Positions 17,807 to 28,031 of a stretch of 64,000 nucleotides of DNA are shown here, one piece after another; positions within the stretch are counted from its first letter, which is position 1; every line of letters begins with the position of its first letter. The stretch spans positions 12,020 through 76,019 of the forward strand of contig JBNGDB010000011.1 of the NCBI GenBank assembly GCA_049975245.1, written 5' to 3'. Under the pieces are notes generated by a model. It was not told the origin of the DNA. It saw only the letters and a list, made by a program, of their open reading frames with translations, and did no database searches. The position numbers and the translations under genes are program-made. Source of the DNA: UBA117 sp049975245. GTDB lineage: Archaea > Methanobacteriota > Methanobacteria > Methanobacteriales > Methanobacteriaceae.

Positions 17807-18388
17807 TTGGCACACGGATCAAGATATAAAGTCGCATTCAAAAGAAGAAGGGAAGGAAAAACAGATTATGGGGCAAGATTGAATCTTATCGAAGTAGATA
17901 AGTCAAGACTTGTTGTTAGGATAACCAACAACCATATTATAACACAGATCATAAAGGTGGCCTCAGAAGGTGATGAAACAATTATATCAGCACATTCTAG
18001 GGAACTTAAAAATATGGGATGGATTGGAAATACCAAAAATACTGCAGCAGCATATCTAACCGGATATTTATGTGGTAAAAAAGCATTAAAAGATGGAGTA
18101 ACTAATGCAGTATTAGATATTGGTTTAAAATCTCCAATTAAAGGATCGAAAATATTCGCTGTATTAAAAGGTGCAGTTGACGCTGGTCTTGATGTTCCAC
18201 ACAATGATGTTGTTATTCCTGACGAGTCACGGCTCAAAGGAGAACATATAGCTGAATACGCCAAGACTCTAAAGGAAGAAGAAATCAAAGTGAAATTTTC
18301 ACAATACGTGGAAAACGGTTTATCACCTGCTGATCTCCCTAATCATTTTGAAGAAATAAAGCAGAAAATAACAGATGAGGTATCATAA
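17807..18388 (+). CDS. rpl18: Ribosomal protein uL18
   Basis: 193 residues, the long archaeal form. It binds 5S rRNA with uL5. YKVAFKRRREGKTDYGARLN, VRITNNHIITQIIKV and GLDVPHNDVVIPDESRLKG are conserved. The start is a TTG at 17807 behind GGAGGGA. The final base overlaps the ATG of uS5 (ATAATG), so translation is probably coupled. Confidence 0.95.
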   Translation: MAHGSRYKVAFKRRREGKTDYGARLNLIEVDKSRLVVRITNNHIITQIIKVASEGDETIISAHSRELKNMGWIGNTKNTAAAYLTGYLCGKKALKDGVTNAVLDIGLKSPIKGSKIFAVLKGAVDAGLDVPHNDVVIPDESRLKGEHIAEYAKTLKEEEIKVKFSQYVENGLSPADLPNHFEEIKQKITDEVS

Positions 18389-19029
18389 TGAATTATAATA
18401 AGGAAGAATGGGAACCAAAAACTAAATTGGGTTACATGGTTAAAGAGGGTACCATAACTGATATTGATGAAATATTTGAAAAGGGCCTTCCTATAATGGA
18501 ACTGCAAATAGTTGATACCCTGTTACCTGACCTTGAAGAAGAGGTAATGGACGTAAATTTAGTACAGAGAATGCACAAATCCGGTCGTAAAGTAAACTTC
18601 CGAGTAATTGTAGCAGTAGGAAATAAAGATGGCTATGTAGGATTAGGCCAAGGAAAAGCTAAAGAAGTAGGTCCGGCAATCAGAAAAGCAGTCGACGATG
18701 CTAAATTTAATATTATTAAAGTTAGAAGAGGTTGTGGAGATTGGGGATGTGTATGTGGAAGAGAACATACAGTACCATTCAAAGTAACTGGTAAAAGCGG
18801 CAGCGTCCGGGTAACCCTAATACCTGCACCAGGGGGAGTTGGTCTTTCCATAGGTGATGTTGGTAAAACCATAATGAGACTGGGTGGAGTAGAAGATTTA
18901 TGGTCTCAAACCATGGGCCAGACCCAAACCACTGTAAACTTTGCTTTCGCGGTTTTTGATGCTCTTAAACAACTAACAAAAGTTAAAGCCAGTCAAAAAG
19001 AATTAAAAAACCTTGGCGTCCCTGTATAA
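18388..19029 (+). CDS. rps5: Ribosomal protein uS5
   Basis: 213 residues. The double-stranded-RNA-binding-like domain VNFRVIVAVGNKDGYVGLGQ is followed by a cysteine-containing insert (RRGCGDWGCVCGREHT) typical of archaeal and eukaryotic S5/uS5, then VTLIPAPGGVGLSIG. It shapes the mRNA entry tunnel and decoding accuracy. It overlaps uL18 by one base. Confidence 0.95.
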   Translation: MNYNKEEWEPKTKLGYMVKEGTITDIDEIFEKGLPIMELQIVDTLLPDLEEEVMDVNLVQRMHKSGRKVNFRVIVAVGNKDGYVGLGQGKAKEVGPAIRKAVDDAKFNIIKVRRGCGDWGCVCGREHTVPFKVTGKSGSVRVTLIPAPGGVGLSIGDVGKTIMRLGGVEDLWSQTMGQTQTTVNFAFAVFDALKQLTKVKASQKELKNLGVPV

Positions 19030-19055
19030 TTAATTAAATAATAATCGGTGATAAA

Positions 19056-19514
19056 ATGATCGCAGCAATAAGGGTAAGAGGTACTGCTGGTGTAAATAAA
19101 GATATTAATGACACCTTACTCATGTTAAGACTTAACAGAATTAATCACGCAGTAATACTGCCGGAAAATCCAAGTTTTCAGGGAATGTTAGTTAAATCAA
19201 AGGACTACATAACCTGGGGAGAAATTGATGAAGAATCTTTATCTCAACTTATTCAAGAAAGAGGAGAGATTGTTGGAGGCAGTAAAGTTACAGACGATTA
19301 CATAAAAGAAAATACTGATTACTCATCAATAATGGAATTTTCTAAGGCAATACTGGAATCTAAAGCAGAACTGGAAGATGGTAACATTAAACCAGTATTC
19401 AGATTACACCCTCCTCGAAAAGGATATGAAAACACTAAAAAATCTTTTAAAGAAGGGGGAAGTATTGGATACAGGGGAGAAACTATTCAAGACCTCTTGA
19501 AAAAAATGATTTAA
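19056..19514 (+). CDS. rpl30: Ribosomal protein uL30
   Basis: 152 residues, the longer archaeal and eukaryotic (L7-type) form. IRVRGTAGVNKDINDTLLML opens the protein and RLHPPRKGYENTKKSFKEGG ends it. TCGGTGATAAAATG gives a clear ribosome binding site. A gap of 92 bases precedes uL15. Confidence 0.94.
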   Translation: MIAAIRVRGTAGVNKDINDTLLMLRLNRINHAVILPENPSFQGMLVKSKDYITWGEIDEESLSQLIQERGEIVGGSKVTDDYIKENTDYSSIMEFSKAILESKAELEDGNIKPVFRLHPPRKGYENTKKSFKEGGSIGYRGETIQDLLKKMI

Positions 19515-19606
19515 ATTAGGAAGCTAATTAATTAACTTTAACTGAGTTATTAGATAATTTATGGATAATTATCTTTTAAACCTTCCAAAATTTCTAATGG
19601 AGGATT

Positions 19607-20047
19607 ATGATGATAAGGAAAAAAAGAAAAATTACGAAAATGAGAGGCTCCCGAACAGTCGGCGGTGGCTGTTCAAAGAAGAGAAGAGGAGCAGGCCATA
19701 AAGGTGGAAAAGGGATGGCCGGAGGCAACAAACATATGTGGACCTGGATGGTAAAATATGATCCAAAACATTTCGGAAAATACGGATTTAAAAGGCCACC
19801 ATCAAGCATAGCCAAAACAAATACGGTTAATTTAAGTTATTTAGACGAAAAATCTGAAGAATTACTAGAAAAAGGTTTAGCTACTAAAGAAAAAGACAAA
19901 ATTGTCATAGACATCACTGTTCTTGGATATGATAAATTATTGGGAAGCGGTAAAATTACCAAGCCAATGATAGTAAAAACTCCTTCTTTTTCAAACTTAG
20001 CAGAAAAGAAGATCCAAGATGTTGGGGGAGAAATAGTAACCCTTTAA
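19607..20047 (+). CDS. rpl15: Ribosomal protein uL15
   Basis: 146 residues. GSRTVGGGCSKKRRGAGHKG and GGNKHMWTWMVKYDPKHFGK are the archaeal and eukaryotic (L27a) signature; the end VDKFS-like region reads AEKKIQDVGGEIVTL. Two adjacent ATG codons (19607 and 19610) follow GGAGG at 19599-19603; the first is used. It is followed by secY as in almost all archaea and bacteria. Confidence 0.94.
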   Translation: MMIRKKRKITKMRGSRTVGGGCSKKRRGAGHKGGKGMAGGNKHMWTWMVKYDPKHFGKYGFKRPPSSIAKTNTVNLSYLDEKSEELLEKGLATKEKDKIVIDITVLGYDKLLGSGKITKPMIVKTPSFSNLAEKKIQDVGGEIVTL

Positions 20048-20094
20048 TTTGGTAATTTTCTAGTTAAATCGAGACAAGCAAGGAGTGAAATTAA

Positions 20095-21438
20095 TTGATT
20101 GAAAAACTACAGCCGTTTTTTTCCATACTTCCCGAGGTCAAATCACCAGTTCATAGAATTTCATTTAGAGATAAGCTAAAATGGACGGGAATAATACTTA
20201 TCTTATACTTCTTTTTGACCCAGATACCATTGTATGGATTAAGTCCATTAGCAGTAGACCAGTTTTCACAATTAAGAGCAGTTTTGGCCGGTAACTTTGG
20301 TTCTATTCTAACTTTAGGTATAGGTCCCATAGTTTCTGCATCAATTGTACTGCAGCTTCTTGTAGGTGGGAAGATTATTAATTTAGATCTTTCCAAACAC
20401 GAAGATAAAGCCATATTTCAGGGAACTCAAAAACTTCTTGCCATTGTTTTCACTTTATTTGAAGCATTGGTAATGGTACTTACCGGAGCTATATCTGCAA
20501 CCTCACCAGATTTTGTTTGGATCCTCATACTACAGATGACTGTAGGGGGAATTTTAGTTATATTCCTGGATGAAGTAATTTCCAAATGGGGATTCGGAAG
20601 CGGTGTAGGACTATTTATTGCTGCCGGTGTTGCACAACAAATGATAGTAGGTACATTCAATTTCCTACCGTCACCAACACAACCTGGAATACCTGCTGGT
20701 AAAATACCTGCATTTATTTACTCTTTAACTGCAGGACAACCTGCATTTGACCTTTTAATACCAGTAATAGCCACTATAGCAGTTTTCCTGGTGGTAGTTT
20801 ATGCTGAAAGTATGCGGGTTGAAATACCGTTATCATACGGCGGTGTAAAAGGAGCTCGTGGAAAATACCCCTTGAGATTTATTTATGCCAGTAACATGCC
20901 AGTTATACTTACCAGTGCATTGCTACTCAACATCCAATTATTTGCAAACATATTCCAGAAACTTGGAATTCCCATACTGGGAACATTTTCCAATGGTCAG
21001 GCCATAAGCGGACTTGCTTATTTCCTATCAACCCCAAATTCCTTAGATCAACTCCTAACAGAACCTTTAAGGGTTTTGTTCTATGCAGTGGTATTCGTTT
21101 TGTCATGTGTCCTATTCGCTTGGCTATGGGTAGGATTAAGTGGAATTGGACCTAAACAAGTTGCAAAACAGCTTCAAGGAATGGGAATGCAAATCCCAGG
21201 TTTCAGAAGTAATAGAAAACAGTTTGAAAAGATATTAAAAAGATACATCCCGGTGATTACCATATTAGGCGGTGCATTCGTGGGTTTGTTAGCATTCGGA
21301 GCAGATCTTACTGGTGCATTAGGGGGAGGTACCGGTGTACTTTTAACAGTCGGTATCGTGTACAGATTGTATGAAGAAATTGCTCAAGAACAATTGATGG
21401 ACATGCATCCAATGCTGCGAAAGTTTTTAGGTGATTAA
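20095..21438 (+). CDS. secY: Protein translocase subunit SecY (Sec61 alpha)
   Basis: 447 residues with ten predicted membrane helices, the channel for co-translational export and membrane insertion. The N-terminus RISFRDKLKWTGIILILYFF is typical. The loop RVEIPLSYGGVKGARGKYPL is one of the cytosolic ribosome-binding loops. The start is a TTG at 20095, supported by AGGAGTGA at 20081-20088. It would export the giant surface protein at the right end of this window, among others. Confidence 0.96.
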   Translation: MIEKLQPFFSILPEVKSPVHRISFRDKLKWTGIILILYFFLTQIPLYGLSPLAVDQFSQLRAVLAGNFGSILTLGIGPIVSASIVLQLLVGGKIINLDLSKHEDKAIFQGTQKLLAIVFTLFEALVMVLTGAISATSPDFVWILILQMTVGGILVIFLDEVISKWGFGSGVGLFIAAGVAQQMIVGTFNFLPSPTQPGIPAGKIPAFIYSLTAGQPAFDLLIPVIATIAVFLVVVYAESMRVEIPLSYGGVKGARGKYPLRFIYASNMPVILTSALLLNIQLFANIFQKLGIPILGTFSNGQAISGLAYFLSTPNSLDQLLTEPLRVLFYAVVFVLSCVLFAWLWVGLSGIGPKQVAKQLQGMGMQIPGFRSNRKQFEKILKRYIPVITILGGAFVGLLAFGADLTGALGGGTGVLLTVGIVYRLYEEIAQEQLMDMHPMLRKFLGD

Positions 21439-21469
21439 AGTAATAAAAAGGTAGGGTGAGGTTTAAAAA

Positions 21470-22027
21470 ATGAAAGTTGTTGTATTAGCCGGAATACCAG
21501 GTTCAGGAAGTACCACAGTATTAAATCATGCTTTGGAAGAACTTGATTATATAAATGTTAACTACGGAGATGAGATGTTACAAATTGCCAAACAAAAAGG
21601 TTTAGTTGAACATCGTGATGAGTTAAGGAAGTTATCTCCAGATGTACAGAAAGAAGTTCAGAAAAATGCTGCCAAAAGTATAAGGAAGAAGGCAGAGGTT
21701 AACAACATCATTGTAGATACTCACTGTACTATTAAAACACCTTCTGGGTTTCTACCCGGACTGCCAAAATGGGTTTTAGATGAACTACAGCCCGACATGT
21801 TTGTATTAGTTGAAGCTGACGGTGACGAGATCTTACTAAGAAGAATAACTGATGAATCCCGTAAAAGGGATATGGAAAAATTAAAAGACATAAATCTTCA
21901 TCAGGAAATGAACCGTGCAGTAGCAATGGCTTATGCGGCATTAACTGGGGCAACAGTTAAAATTATAGAAAATCATGATGATTTACTTTCACAATCAGTT
22001 GAAGAGATGATGAACACTTTAAAATAA
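21470..22027 (+). CDS. adkA: Archaeal adenylate kinase
   Basis: 185 residues, archaeal AdkA rather than bacterial Adk. The P-loop is GIPGSGSTT at the N-terminus, and DTHCTIKTPSGFLPGLP is the conserved nucleotide-binding stretch of the family. It interconverts ATP, ADP and AMP. It sits between secY and the EMC3-like gene, a common archaeal neighbourhood. Confidence 0.93.
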   Translation: MKVVVLAGIPGSGSTTVLNHALEELDYINVNYGDEMLQIAKQKGLVEHRDELRKLSPDVQKEVQKNAAKSIRKKAEVNNIIVDTHCTIKTPSGFLPGLPKWVLDELQPDMFVLVEADGDEILLRRITDESRKRDMEKLKDINLHQEMNRAVAMAYAALTGATVKIIENHDDLLSQSVEEMMNTLK

Positions 22028-22097
22028 ATGAATTTAAATACTTCCATAATTTAAATTAATCAAATAATTAATTAAACAAAAAATTGAGGAAACTAAG

Positions 22098-22658
22098 ATG
22101 GTACTTGATATATTCTTTAATGCACTGGATTTCATATTCGGACCTTTGCTATTTCTGTTTAAAGATTATCCCTTCATGGTGATACTGGTTATTGCAGCCA
22201 TAATAGCATTTATAACTACTCTAGCTAACAAACTATTGATAAATCAGGATAGGTTAGAGTATTTGAAAAAAGAAATGCAGGGTTTCCAGCAAGAAATGAT
22301 GGAAGCGCGTAAAACCAATGACCCGCAGGCTCTTGCTAAAGTGCAGAAAAAACAATCAGAATTTATGGATCTGCAAAAAGAAATGATGACCATGTCTTTC
22401 AAACCAATGCTGGTAACATTTGTTCCAATAATCATTGTATTCTGGTGGTTGGCACAATCAGCATTAAACACAGTAGTGGTTAAATTACCAACAATAGCCT
22501 ATTATGTACTCCTTGTACCGCTGTGGCACACCTTTTATCAACCAGCAGCTACAACCCCACTAGGAGCTATTGAATGGTTAGGATGGTACATACTTTGTTC
22601 ATTTGGTTTGTCAATGCTCTTTAGAAAGATAATGGGCATAAAGGGACAAGGAATGTAA
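22098..22658 (+). CDS. DUF106/EMC3-like membrane insertase
   Basis: 186 residues. In order: a short N-terminal amphipathic part, membrane helix 1 (FMVILVIAAIIAFITTLANK), a charged coiled coil of about 50 residues rich in K, Q, E and M, then two more helices. This layout matches the archaeal DUF106 proteins related to YidC, Get1 and EMC3, which insert membrane proteins beside SecY. GAGGAAACTAAG precedes the ATG. Function is inferred from the fold and the secY neighbourhood. Confidence 0.87.
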   Translation: MVLDIFFNALDFIFGPLLFLFKDYPFMVILVIAAIIAFITTLANKLLINQDRLEYLKKEMQGFQQEMMEARKTNDPQALAKVQKKQSEFMDLQKEMMTMSFKPMLVTFVPIIIVFWWLAQSALNTVVVKLPTIAYYVLLVPLWHTFYQPAATTPLGAIEWLGWYILCSFGLSMLFRKIMGIKGQGM

Positions 22659-22827
22659 AAACTTTATTGAAACTCATTAAAAACTGAAAAAGTGTTTTTT
22701 AACCTACTTCCGGGGATTAGATTAAATAGGGTTAAAATTTAATCCCTCAATCAATAATAAGTAGAAAATATTGACATTTTTTCTCTTTATCTAAAAAAAT
22801 ATTAAAATTTAATTAGGAGATGTAAAA

Positions 22828-23094
22828 ATGCCAGAATTAAGATACAGATCTAGATCATACAAAAGAACATTCAAAAAGACCCCTGGAGGAAAAACGGTAT
22901 TACATTATAAGAAGAAGAAACCCAGCATACACATATGTGCTGAGTGTAACAAGCCTCTTCACGCTGTTCCAAGGGGAAGGCCATATGAAATAAGGAAACT
23001 TTCCAAATCAAAAAAGAGACCTAACCGGCCGTATGGAGGATATTTATGTCCGGAATGTTCTCGTAAGTTTTTCAAACAAGAGGCTAGAAAATAA
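22828..23094 (+). CDS. rpl34e: Ribosomal protein eL34
   Basis: 88 residues. PELRYRSRSYKRTFKKTPGG is the standard start, and CAECNKPLHAVPRG with CPECSRKFFKQ supplies a four-cysteine zinc site. It is preceded by AGGAGATG. Its last base is the first base of the cmk start (ATAATGATT), so the genes are translationally coupled. Confidence 0.94.
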   Translation: MPELRYRSRSYKRTFKKTPGGKTVLHYKKKKPSIHICAECNKPLHAVPRGRPYEIRKLSKSKKRPNRPYGGYLCPECSRKFFKQEARK

Positions 23095-23612
23095 TGATTA
23101 TTACTATCGGCGGCTTAGCAGGAAGCGGTACCACGACAACTGCTAAGATATTATCTGAAAAGATGGATATTCCATACATATCTGCTGGCGATATATTCCG
23201 GCAGATGGCAGTTGAAAAAGGAATGGAAATCCTCGAATTCAGTGAATTCGCTGAGAATAATACACAAATTGATGTTGAAATTGATAAAAGACAGGCTGAA
23301 ATAGCTAAACAAAAAGACAATTTAATAGTCGAAGGACGTTTATCTGCCTTTTTTGTGGATGCTCAGCTTAAAATATGGTTTACTGCCCCTTTAGATGTTC
23401 GAACTGAACGGATATGTCAAAGGGAAAATAAGCCATTTGATGTTGTAAGAGATGAGATTATTATAAGAGAAAACAGCGAAGCAAAGCGGTACCATGAGAT
23501 TCATAACATTGATATAAAGGATATGGATGTATATGATCTGATAATAAATACTGACCGCTTTGAAGCAGACGAAGTCGCTGATATTATATTTAAAGTAACA
23601 GAGGTGATTTGA
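23094..23612 (+). CDS. cmk: Cytidylate kinase
   Basis: 172 residues, the short archaeal CMP kinase. The P-loop GGLAGSGTTTTAKIL opens the protein, YISAGDIFRQMA is the nucleotide-monophosphate site and VEGRLSAFFVDA follows. It phosphorylates CMP and dCMP. It overlaps eL34 by one base and eL14 by four. Confidence 0.93.
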   Translation: MIITIGGLAGSGTTTTAKILSEKMDIPYISAGDIFRQMAVEKGMEILEFSEFAENNTQIDVEIDKRQAEIAKQKDNLIVEGRLSAFFVDAQLKIWFTAPLDVRTERICQRENKPFDVVRDEIIIRENSEAKRYHEIHNIDIKDMDVYDLIINTDRFEADEVADIIFKVTEVI

Positions 23613-23842
23613 TGCCAGCAATAGAAGTAGGAAGAATCTGTGTAAAAACTGCAGGAAGAGAAGCAGGAGAAAAATGTGTTATAATTGAAATTATTGATGA
23701 TAAATTTGTAGAAGTTATTGGTACATCTATAAAAAATAGAAGATGCAATATAAATCATTTAGAACCTGTAGATCAAGTAATTGAAATTAAATCTGAAGAT
23801 CCTGAAGCCATTAAAAAAGATCTGGAAAAAGCTATAGCATAA
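23609..23842 (+). CDS. rpl14e: Ribosomal protein eL14
   Basis: 77 residues. PAIEVGRICVKTAGREAGEK is diagnostic, and the protein ends in a charged helix. The ATG at 23609 lies inside the end of cmk and is preceded by AGAGGTGATTT. The eL34-cmk-eL14-cbf5 order is usual for methanogens. Confidence 0.92.
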   Translation: MMPAIEVGRICVKTAGREAGEKCVIIEIIDDKFVEVIGTSIKNRRCNINHLEPVDQVIEIKSEDPEAIKKDLEKAIA

Positions 23843-23905
23843 ATACTAAGCGATTTAATTTCATAAAAAATTTTTAATTGATATGTCTTTTTGAAGGGTT
23901 TTTCA

Positions 23906-24868
23906 ATGGTCGATTTACTCATCAAGGCAGAGGCCGAAACTGATCCTAATTATGGGTCCTTTCCAGATGAAAGATCTATTGAAGAACACATCAATAAAGG
24001 TGTAATTAATTTAGATAAGCCTCCAGGACCCACATCCCATGAAATTGATGCCTGGGTTAAAAAGATTTTACAAGTGGAAAAAACTGGACATGGAGGCACT
24101 TTAGACCCTAGAGTCACAGGAATATTACCTATAGGTATTAACCAAGCAACCAGAGTTATCCAATTATTACTTGAAGCTGAAAAGGAATACATTTGTCTTA
24201 TGAGACTTCACCAAGAAGTGAGCCAGTCCAGAATACGTGAAGTACTAAAGGAATTCCAGGGTAAAATATTCCAAACTCCACCAATCAAAGCCGCAGTAAA
24301 ACGTGAACTACGAGTTCGAAACATTTACTATGTTAACATCCTTGAAATTAATGGACAAGATGTCCTGTTTAGAATTGGATGTGAGGCAGGTACCTATATC
24401 AGAAAGTATTGTCACGATGTCGGCGAAGCGCTTGGATGCGGAGCCCACATGGCCGAACTTAGAAGAACCAGGGCAGGACCATTCACTGAAGATGAAACCC
24501 TTATCACTCTTCAAGACTTAACCGACGCCTACTATTGGTACAAAGAAGAAGATAACCCCCAAGTACTGCGAAAATTTATATTACCCATGGAATTTGCGGT
24601 GGAACATCTCCCCAAAATAATAATACGCGATTCGGCGGTGGATGCCATTTGCCATGGAGCTGATCTGGCAGCTGGTGGAATTGTATCATTACAAGATAAT
24701 ATTAATATGAATGATACTGTGGCTGTTCTCACCATGAAAGGTGAACTGGTTGCCTCTGGCAAAAGCTTAGAAAATTCAAAGGAAATTTACAAAAAAAATA
24801 AGGGTATTTTGGTGGAGATAAAAAAGGTTTTTATGGAACCGGGTACATATCCTAAGATGTGGAAATAG
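23906..24868 (+). CDS. cbf5: H/ACA RNA-guided pseudouridine synthase Cbf5
   Basis: 320 residues. The catalytic domain has GHGGTLDPRVTGILPIGINQ, with the aspartate that attacks uridine, and CEAGTYIRKYCHDVGEALGC. The C-terminal PUA domain ends LVEIKKVFMEPGTYPKMWK. It works with Nop10, Gar1 and L7Ae on guide RNAs to modify rRNA, and may also act on tRNA position 55. The ATG at 23906 gives the normal start; a TTG at 23891 would add five residues. Confidence 0.94.
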   Translation: MVDLLIKAEAETDPNYGSFPDERSIEEHINKGVINLDKPPGPTSHEIDAWVKKILQVEKTGHGGTLDPRVTGILPIGINQATRVIQLLLEAEKEYICLMRLHQEVSQSRIREVLKEFQGKIFQTPPIKAAVKRELRVRNIYYVNILEINGQDVLFRIGCEAGTYIRKYCHDVGEALGCGAHMAELRRTRAGPFTEDETLITLQDLTDAYYWYKEEDNPQVLRKFILPMEFAVEHLPKIIIRDSAVDAICHGADLAAGGIVSLQDNINMNDTVAVLTMKGELVASGKSLENSKEIYKKNKGILVEIKKVFMEPGTYPKMWK

Positions 24869-25254
<386 letters not shown>

Positions 25255-25401
25255 CTTATTAGCAATATAATTGCTACCCCTATGACTGTTCAAATTTTAA
25301 TGCAGGAATGCGTTGAAATCACAATAATTGCACGAAAATAAAAATAATAATTTAAAATAAAACAAGGAAATAAGATGCTTACTCTAATCGGAGGTTAAAT
25401 A

Positions 25402-25860
25402 ATGGAAGAAGAATTCAAGCACATGGTCCGTATTTCCCGTAGAGATATAGATGGGAATAAAACCATTGAAAACGCTCTAACTGGCTTAAAAGGTGTCGGT
25501 CTCGGATTATCTAGAGCAATTGGTATTGTACTGGGCTTTGATCTTAACGAAAAGATAGGAAATCTTTCAGACGAAAATATTTCTAAAATAGAAACACTTC
25601 TTAAAGATCCTAAAAAATATGATATTCCAGAATGGATGTTGAACCGACGTAACGATTACGAAACTGGAGAAACCCTCCACCTTATCGAATCGGACCTGGC
25701 AATGTCTTTAAGAGAAGATTTAAATCGAATGAAAAAAACCCGTAGCTATAAAGGCAGAAGACATGAAGTAGGTCTTCCAGTTAGGGGACAGAGAACTAAA
25801 TCCACATTCAGAAAAGGAAGTTCTGTTGGAGTTAGAAGAAGAAGAGGAAAACCACAATAA
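25402..25860 (+). CDS. rps13: Ribosomal protein uS13
   Basis: 152 residues, archaeal and eukaryotic (S18) type. MVRISRRDIDGNKTIENALT opens the conserved part, and RSYKGRRHEVGLPVRGQRTK is the signature that contacts the P-site region of the 30S head. It begins the alpha-operon block S13-S4-S11-rpoD. CGGAGGTTAAATAATG provides a strong binding site. Confidence 0.96.
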   Translation: MEEEFKHMVRISRRDIDGNKTIENALTGLKGVGLGLSRAIGIVLGFDLNEKIGNLSDENISKIETLLKDPKKYDIPEWMLNRRNDYETGETLHLIESDLAMSLREDLNRMKKTRSYKGRRHEVGLPVRGQRTKSTFRKGSSVGVRRRRGKPQ

Positions 25861-25872
25861 GGAGATTTTGAT

Positions 25873-26406
<534 letters not shown>

Positions 26407-26414
26407 GTGATAAA

Positions 26415-26807
26415 ATGGCTGAAAAAGAAAAATGGGGAATTGCAAATATTTACTCATCATTTAACAACACTATAATAACAGTAACTGATATAACCGGTGC
26501 AGAAACTATCACTCAATGGTCTGGTGGAAAGGTAGTACGTGCAGATAGACAGGAAGCTTCACCATTCGCTGCTATGGAAGCTGCTTCACGTGCAGCAGAC
26601 GATGTTAAAGAAAAAGGCATAGTTGGATTACACATTAAAGTTAGAGCACCTGGTGGAAACGGTCCAAGAACTCCGGGCCCTGGTGCACAAGCAACCATAA
26701 GAGCTCTTGCAAGAGCTGGTATTAAAATAGGAAAAATTGAAGATGTTACTCCAATACCTCACGATGGTACAGGTCGACCAGGAGGTAAGAGGGGAAGAAG
26801 GGTCTAA
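26415..26807 (+). CDS. rps11: Ribosomal protein uS11
   Basis: 130 residues, close to the 30S platform. WGIANIYSSFNNTIITVTDI, VKVRAPGGNGPRTPGPGAQA-like and VTPIPHDGTGRPGGKRGRR segments are conserved. AGGTGATAAAATG precedes the gene. The stop is one base before the rpoD start. Confidence 0.96.
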   Translation: MAEKEKWGIANIYSSFNNTIITVTDITGAETITQWSGGKVVRADRQEASPFAAMEAASRAADDVKEKGIVGLHIKVRAPGGNGPRTPGPGAQATIRALARAGIKIGKIEDVTPIPHDGTGRPGGKRGRRV

Positions 26808-26808
26808 A

Positions 26809-27600
26809 ATGGAGATAGATGTAAAGAAAAAGGATGATAATGAGCTTGTCTTTATTGTGGAAGGAGTTGACGTCCCCTTCGTAAATGCTCTTAGAAGAAT
26901 TTGTATGATGGAAATTCCCAAAGCATCAATTGAAGATGTGGACATAATTAGAAATGATTCAACCTTATTTGATGAAGTATTAGCTCACAGACTCGGATTA
27001 ATTCCCATAACATCAAGTACAGCATCTAAATCTTTAATATTCTCAAGTGAATGTGATTGTGGAGATCACTGTCCAAAATGCAGTGCTTCATTTGTTCTAA
27101 AAGAGAAAGGTCCTAAAGTTGTATATTCGAAGGATTTAAAACCTGAAGATCCGGATATTAAACCAGTATATGATACGGTACCAATTTTAAGACTTAAAAA
27201 AGATGAAGTTGTAGAATTAGCTGCAATTGCCCAGTTGGGAATTGGATTGGAACACGCTAAATGGGAACCTACAACTGCCTGCGCTTACAAGTACTACCCT
27301 AAGATTACAATAGATGATAATTGTGATGCTTGCGGTAAATGTGCAGAAGAATGTCCTAGGGGTGTTCTTGAAGTAGTAGAAGGTAAAGAAAAGGTAACAG
27401 TTGTGGATAATGAAAATTGTTCCATGTGTGGGACATGTATGAGGACCTGTCCAACTGGAGCCATTGATGTGGGAGCAGAAGAAGGGAAATTTATATTCAG
27501 AATAGAGTCTGACGGTTCCCTGTCCCCTGAAGAAATTTTAATGAAAGCATGTGATGTTTTATCTGAAAAATCAGAAAAAATTACGGAATTTTGTGCATAA
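26809..27600 (+). CDS. rpoD: RNA polymerase subunit D with two 4Fe-4S motifs
   Basis: 263 residues from the ATG at 26809, one base after uS11; the frame is open upstream inside uS11, but that part is a shadow. Subunit D is the Rpb3/alpha-like assembly subunit that pairs with L. VEGVDVPFVNALRRICMMEI is the alpha-type dimerisation motif. An inserted ferredoxin-like domain (about residues 165-225) carries CDACGKCAEECPRG and CSMCGTCMRTCPTG, enough for two iron-sulfur clusters. Such domains occur in some methanogens and can influence D-L assembly. Confidence 0.95.
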   Translation: MEIDVKKKDDNELVFIVEGVDVPFVNALRRICMMEIPKASIEDVDIIRNDSTLFDEVLAHRLGLIPITSSTASKSLIFSSECDCGDHCPKCSASFVLKEKGPKVVYSKDLKPEDPDIKPVYDTVPILRLKKDEVVELAAIAQLGIGLEHAKWEPTTACAYKYYPKITIDDNCDACGKCAEECPRGVLEVVEGKEKVTVVDNENCSMCGTCMRTCPTGAIDVGAEEGKFIFRIESDGSLSPEEILMKACDVLSEKSEKITEFCA

Positions 27601-27613
27601 GGAGGAAAGTTAA

Positions 27614-27979
27614 ATGGTAAAAAAGATTACCAAGACTAATCCTAATATCATCGAACTCATAGGAAATCTTAAAGAAAAATCTTATCAAGAAAACGTTGCA
27701 ATATGGAAGGATGTTGCCAGAAGATTAGAGCGATCCAGCCGGAGAAAGGCTGAAGTGAACATATCCAAAATAAACCGATACAGTAATGATGACGAGACAA
27801 TTCTTATACCGGGTAAAGTTTTAGGAAGCGGTAACATTGATCATAAGGTGAATGTTGCGGCACTAGATTTTTCACAGAGTGCTGCTGAAAAAATTAAAAC
27901 TGCTGGTGGAGAATGTCTGTATATCGCAGATATTTTGGAGAAAGATCCTAAAGGAAGTAAAATAAGGATAATTGAATAG
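27614..27979 (+). CDS. rpl18e: Ribosomal protein eL18
   Basis: 121 residues related to uL15. TKTNPNIIELIGNLKEKSYQ opens it, and LIPGKVLGSGNIDHKVNVAA is typical. AAGGAGGAAAG precedes the ATG. Downstream a small perfect hairpin (TAGCATT-TT-AATGCTA, 27984-27999) separates it from uL13. Confidence 0.93.
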   Translation: MVKKITKTNPNIIELIGNLKEKSYQENVAIWKDVARRLERSSRRKAEVNISKINRYSNDDETILIPGKVLGSGNIDHKVNVAALDFSQSAAEKIKTAGGECLYIADILEKDPKGSKIRIIE

Positions 27980-28031
27980 GAATTAGCATTTTAATGCTAT
28001 ATTTACTAAAATAAGTGGATTGGTGTACTTT

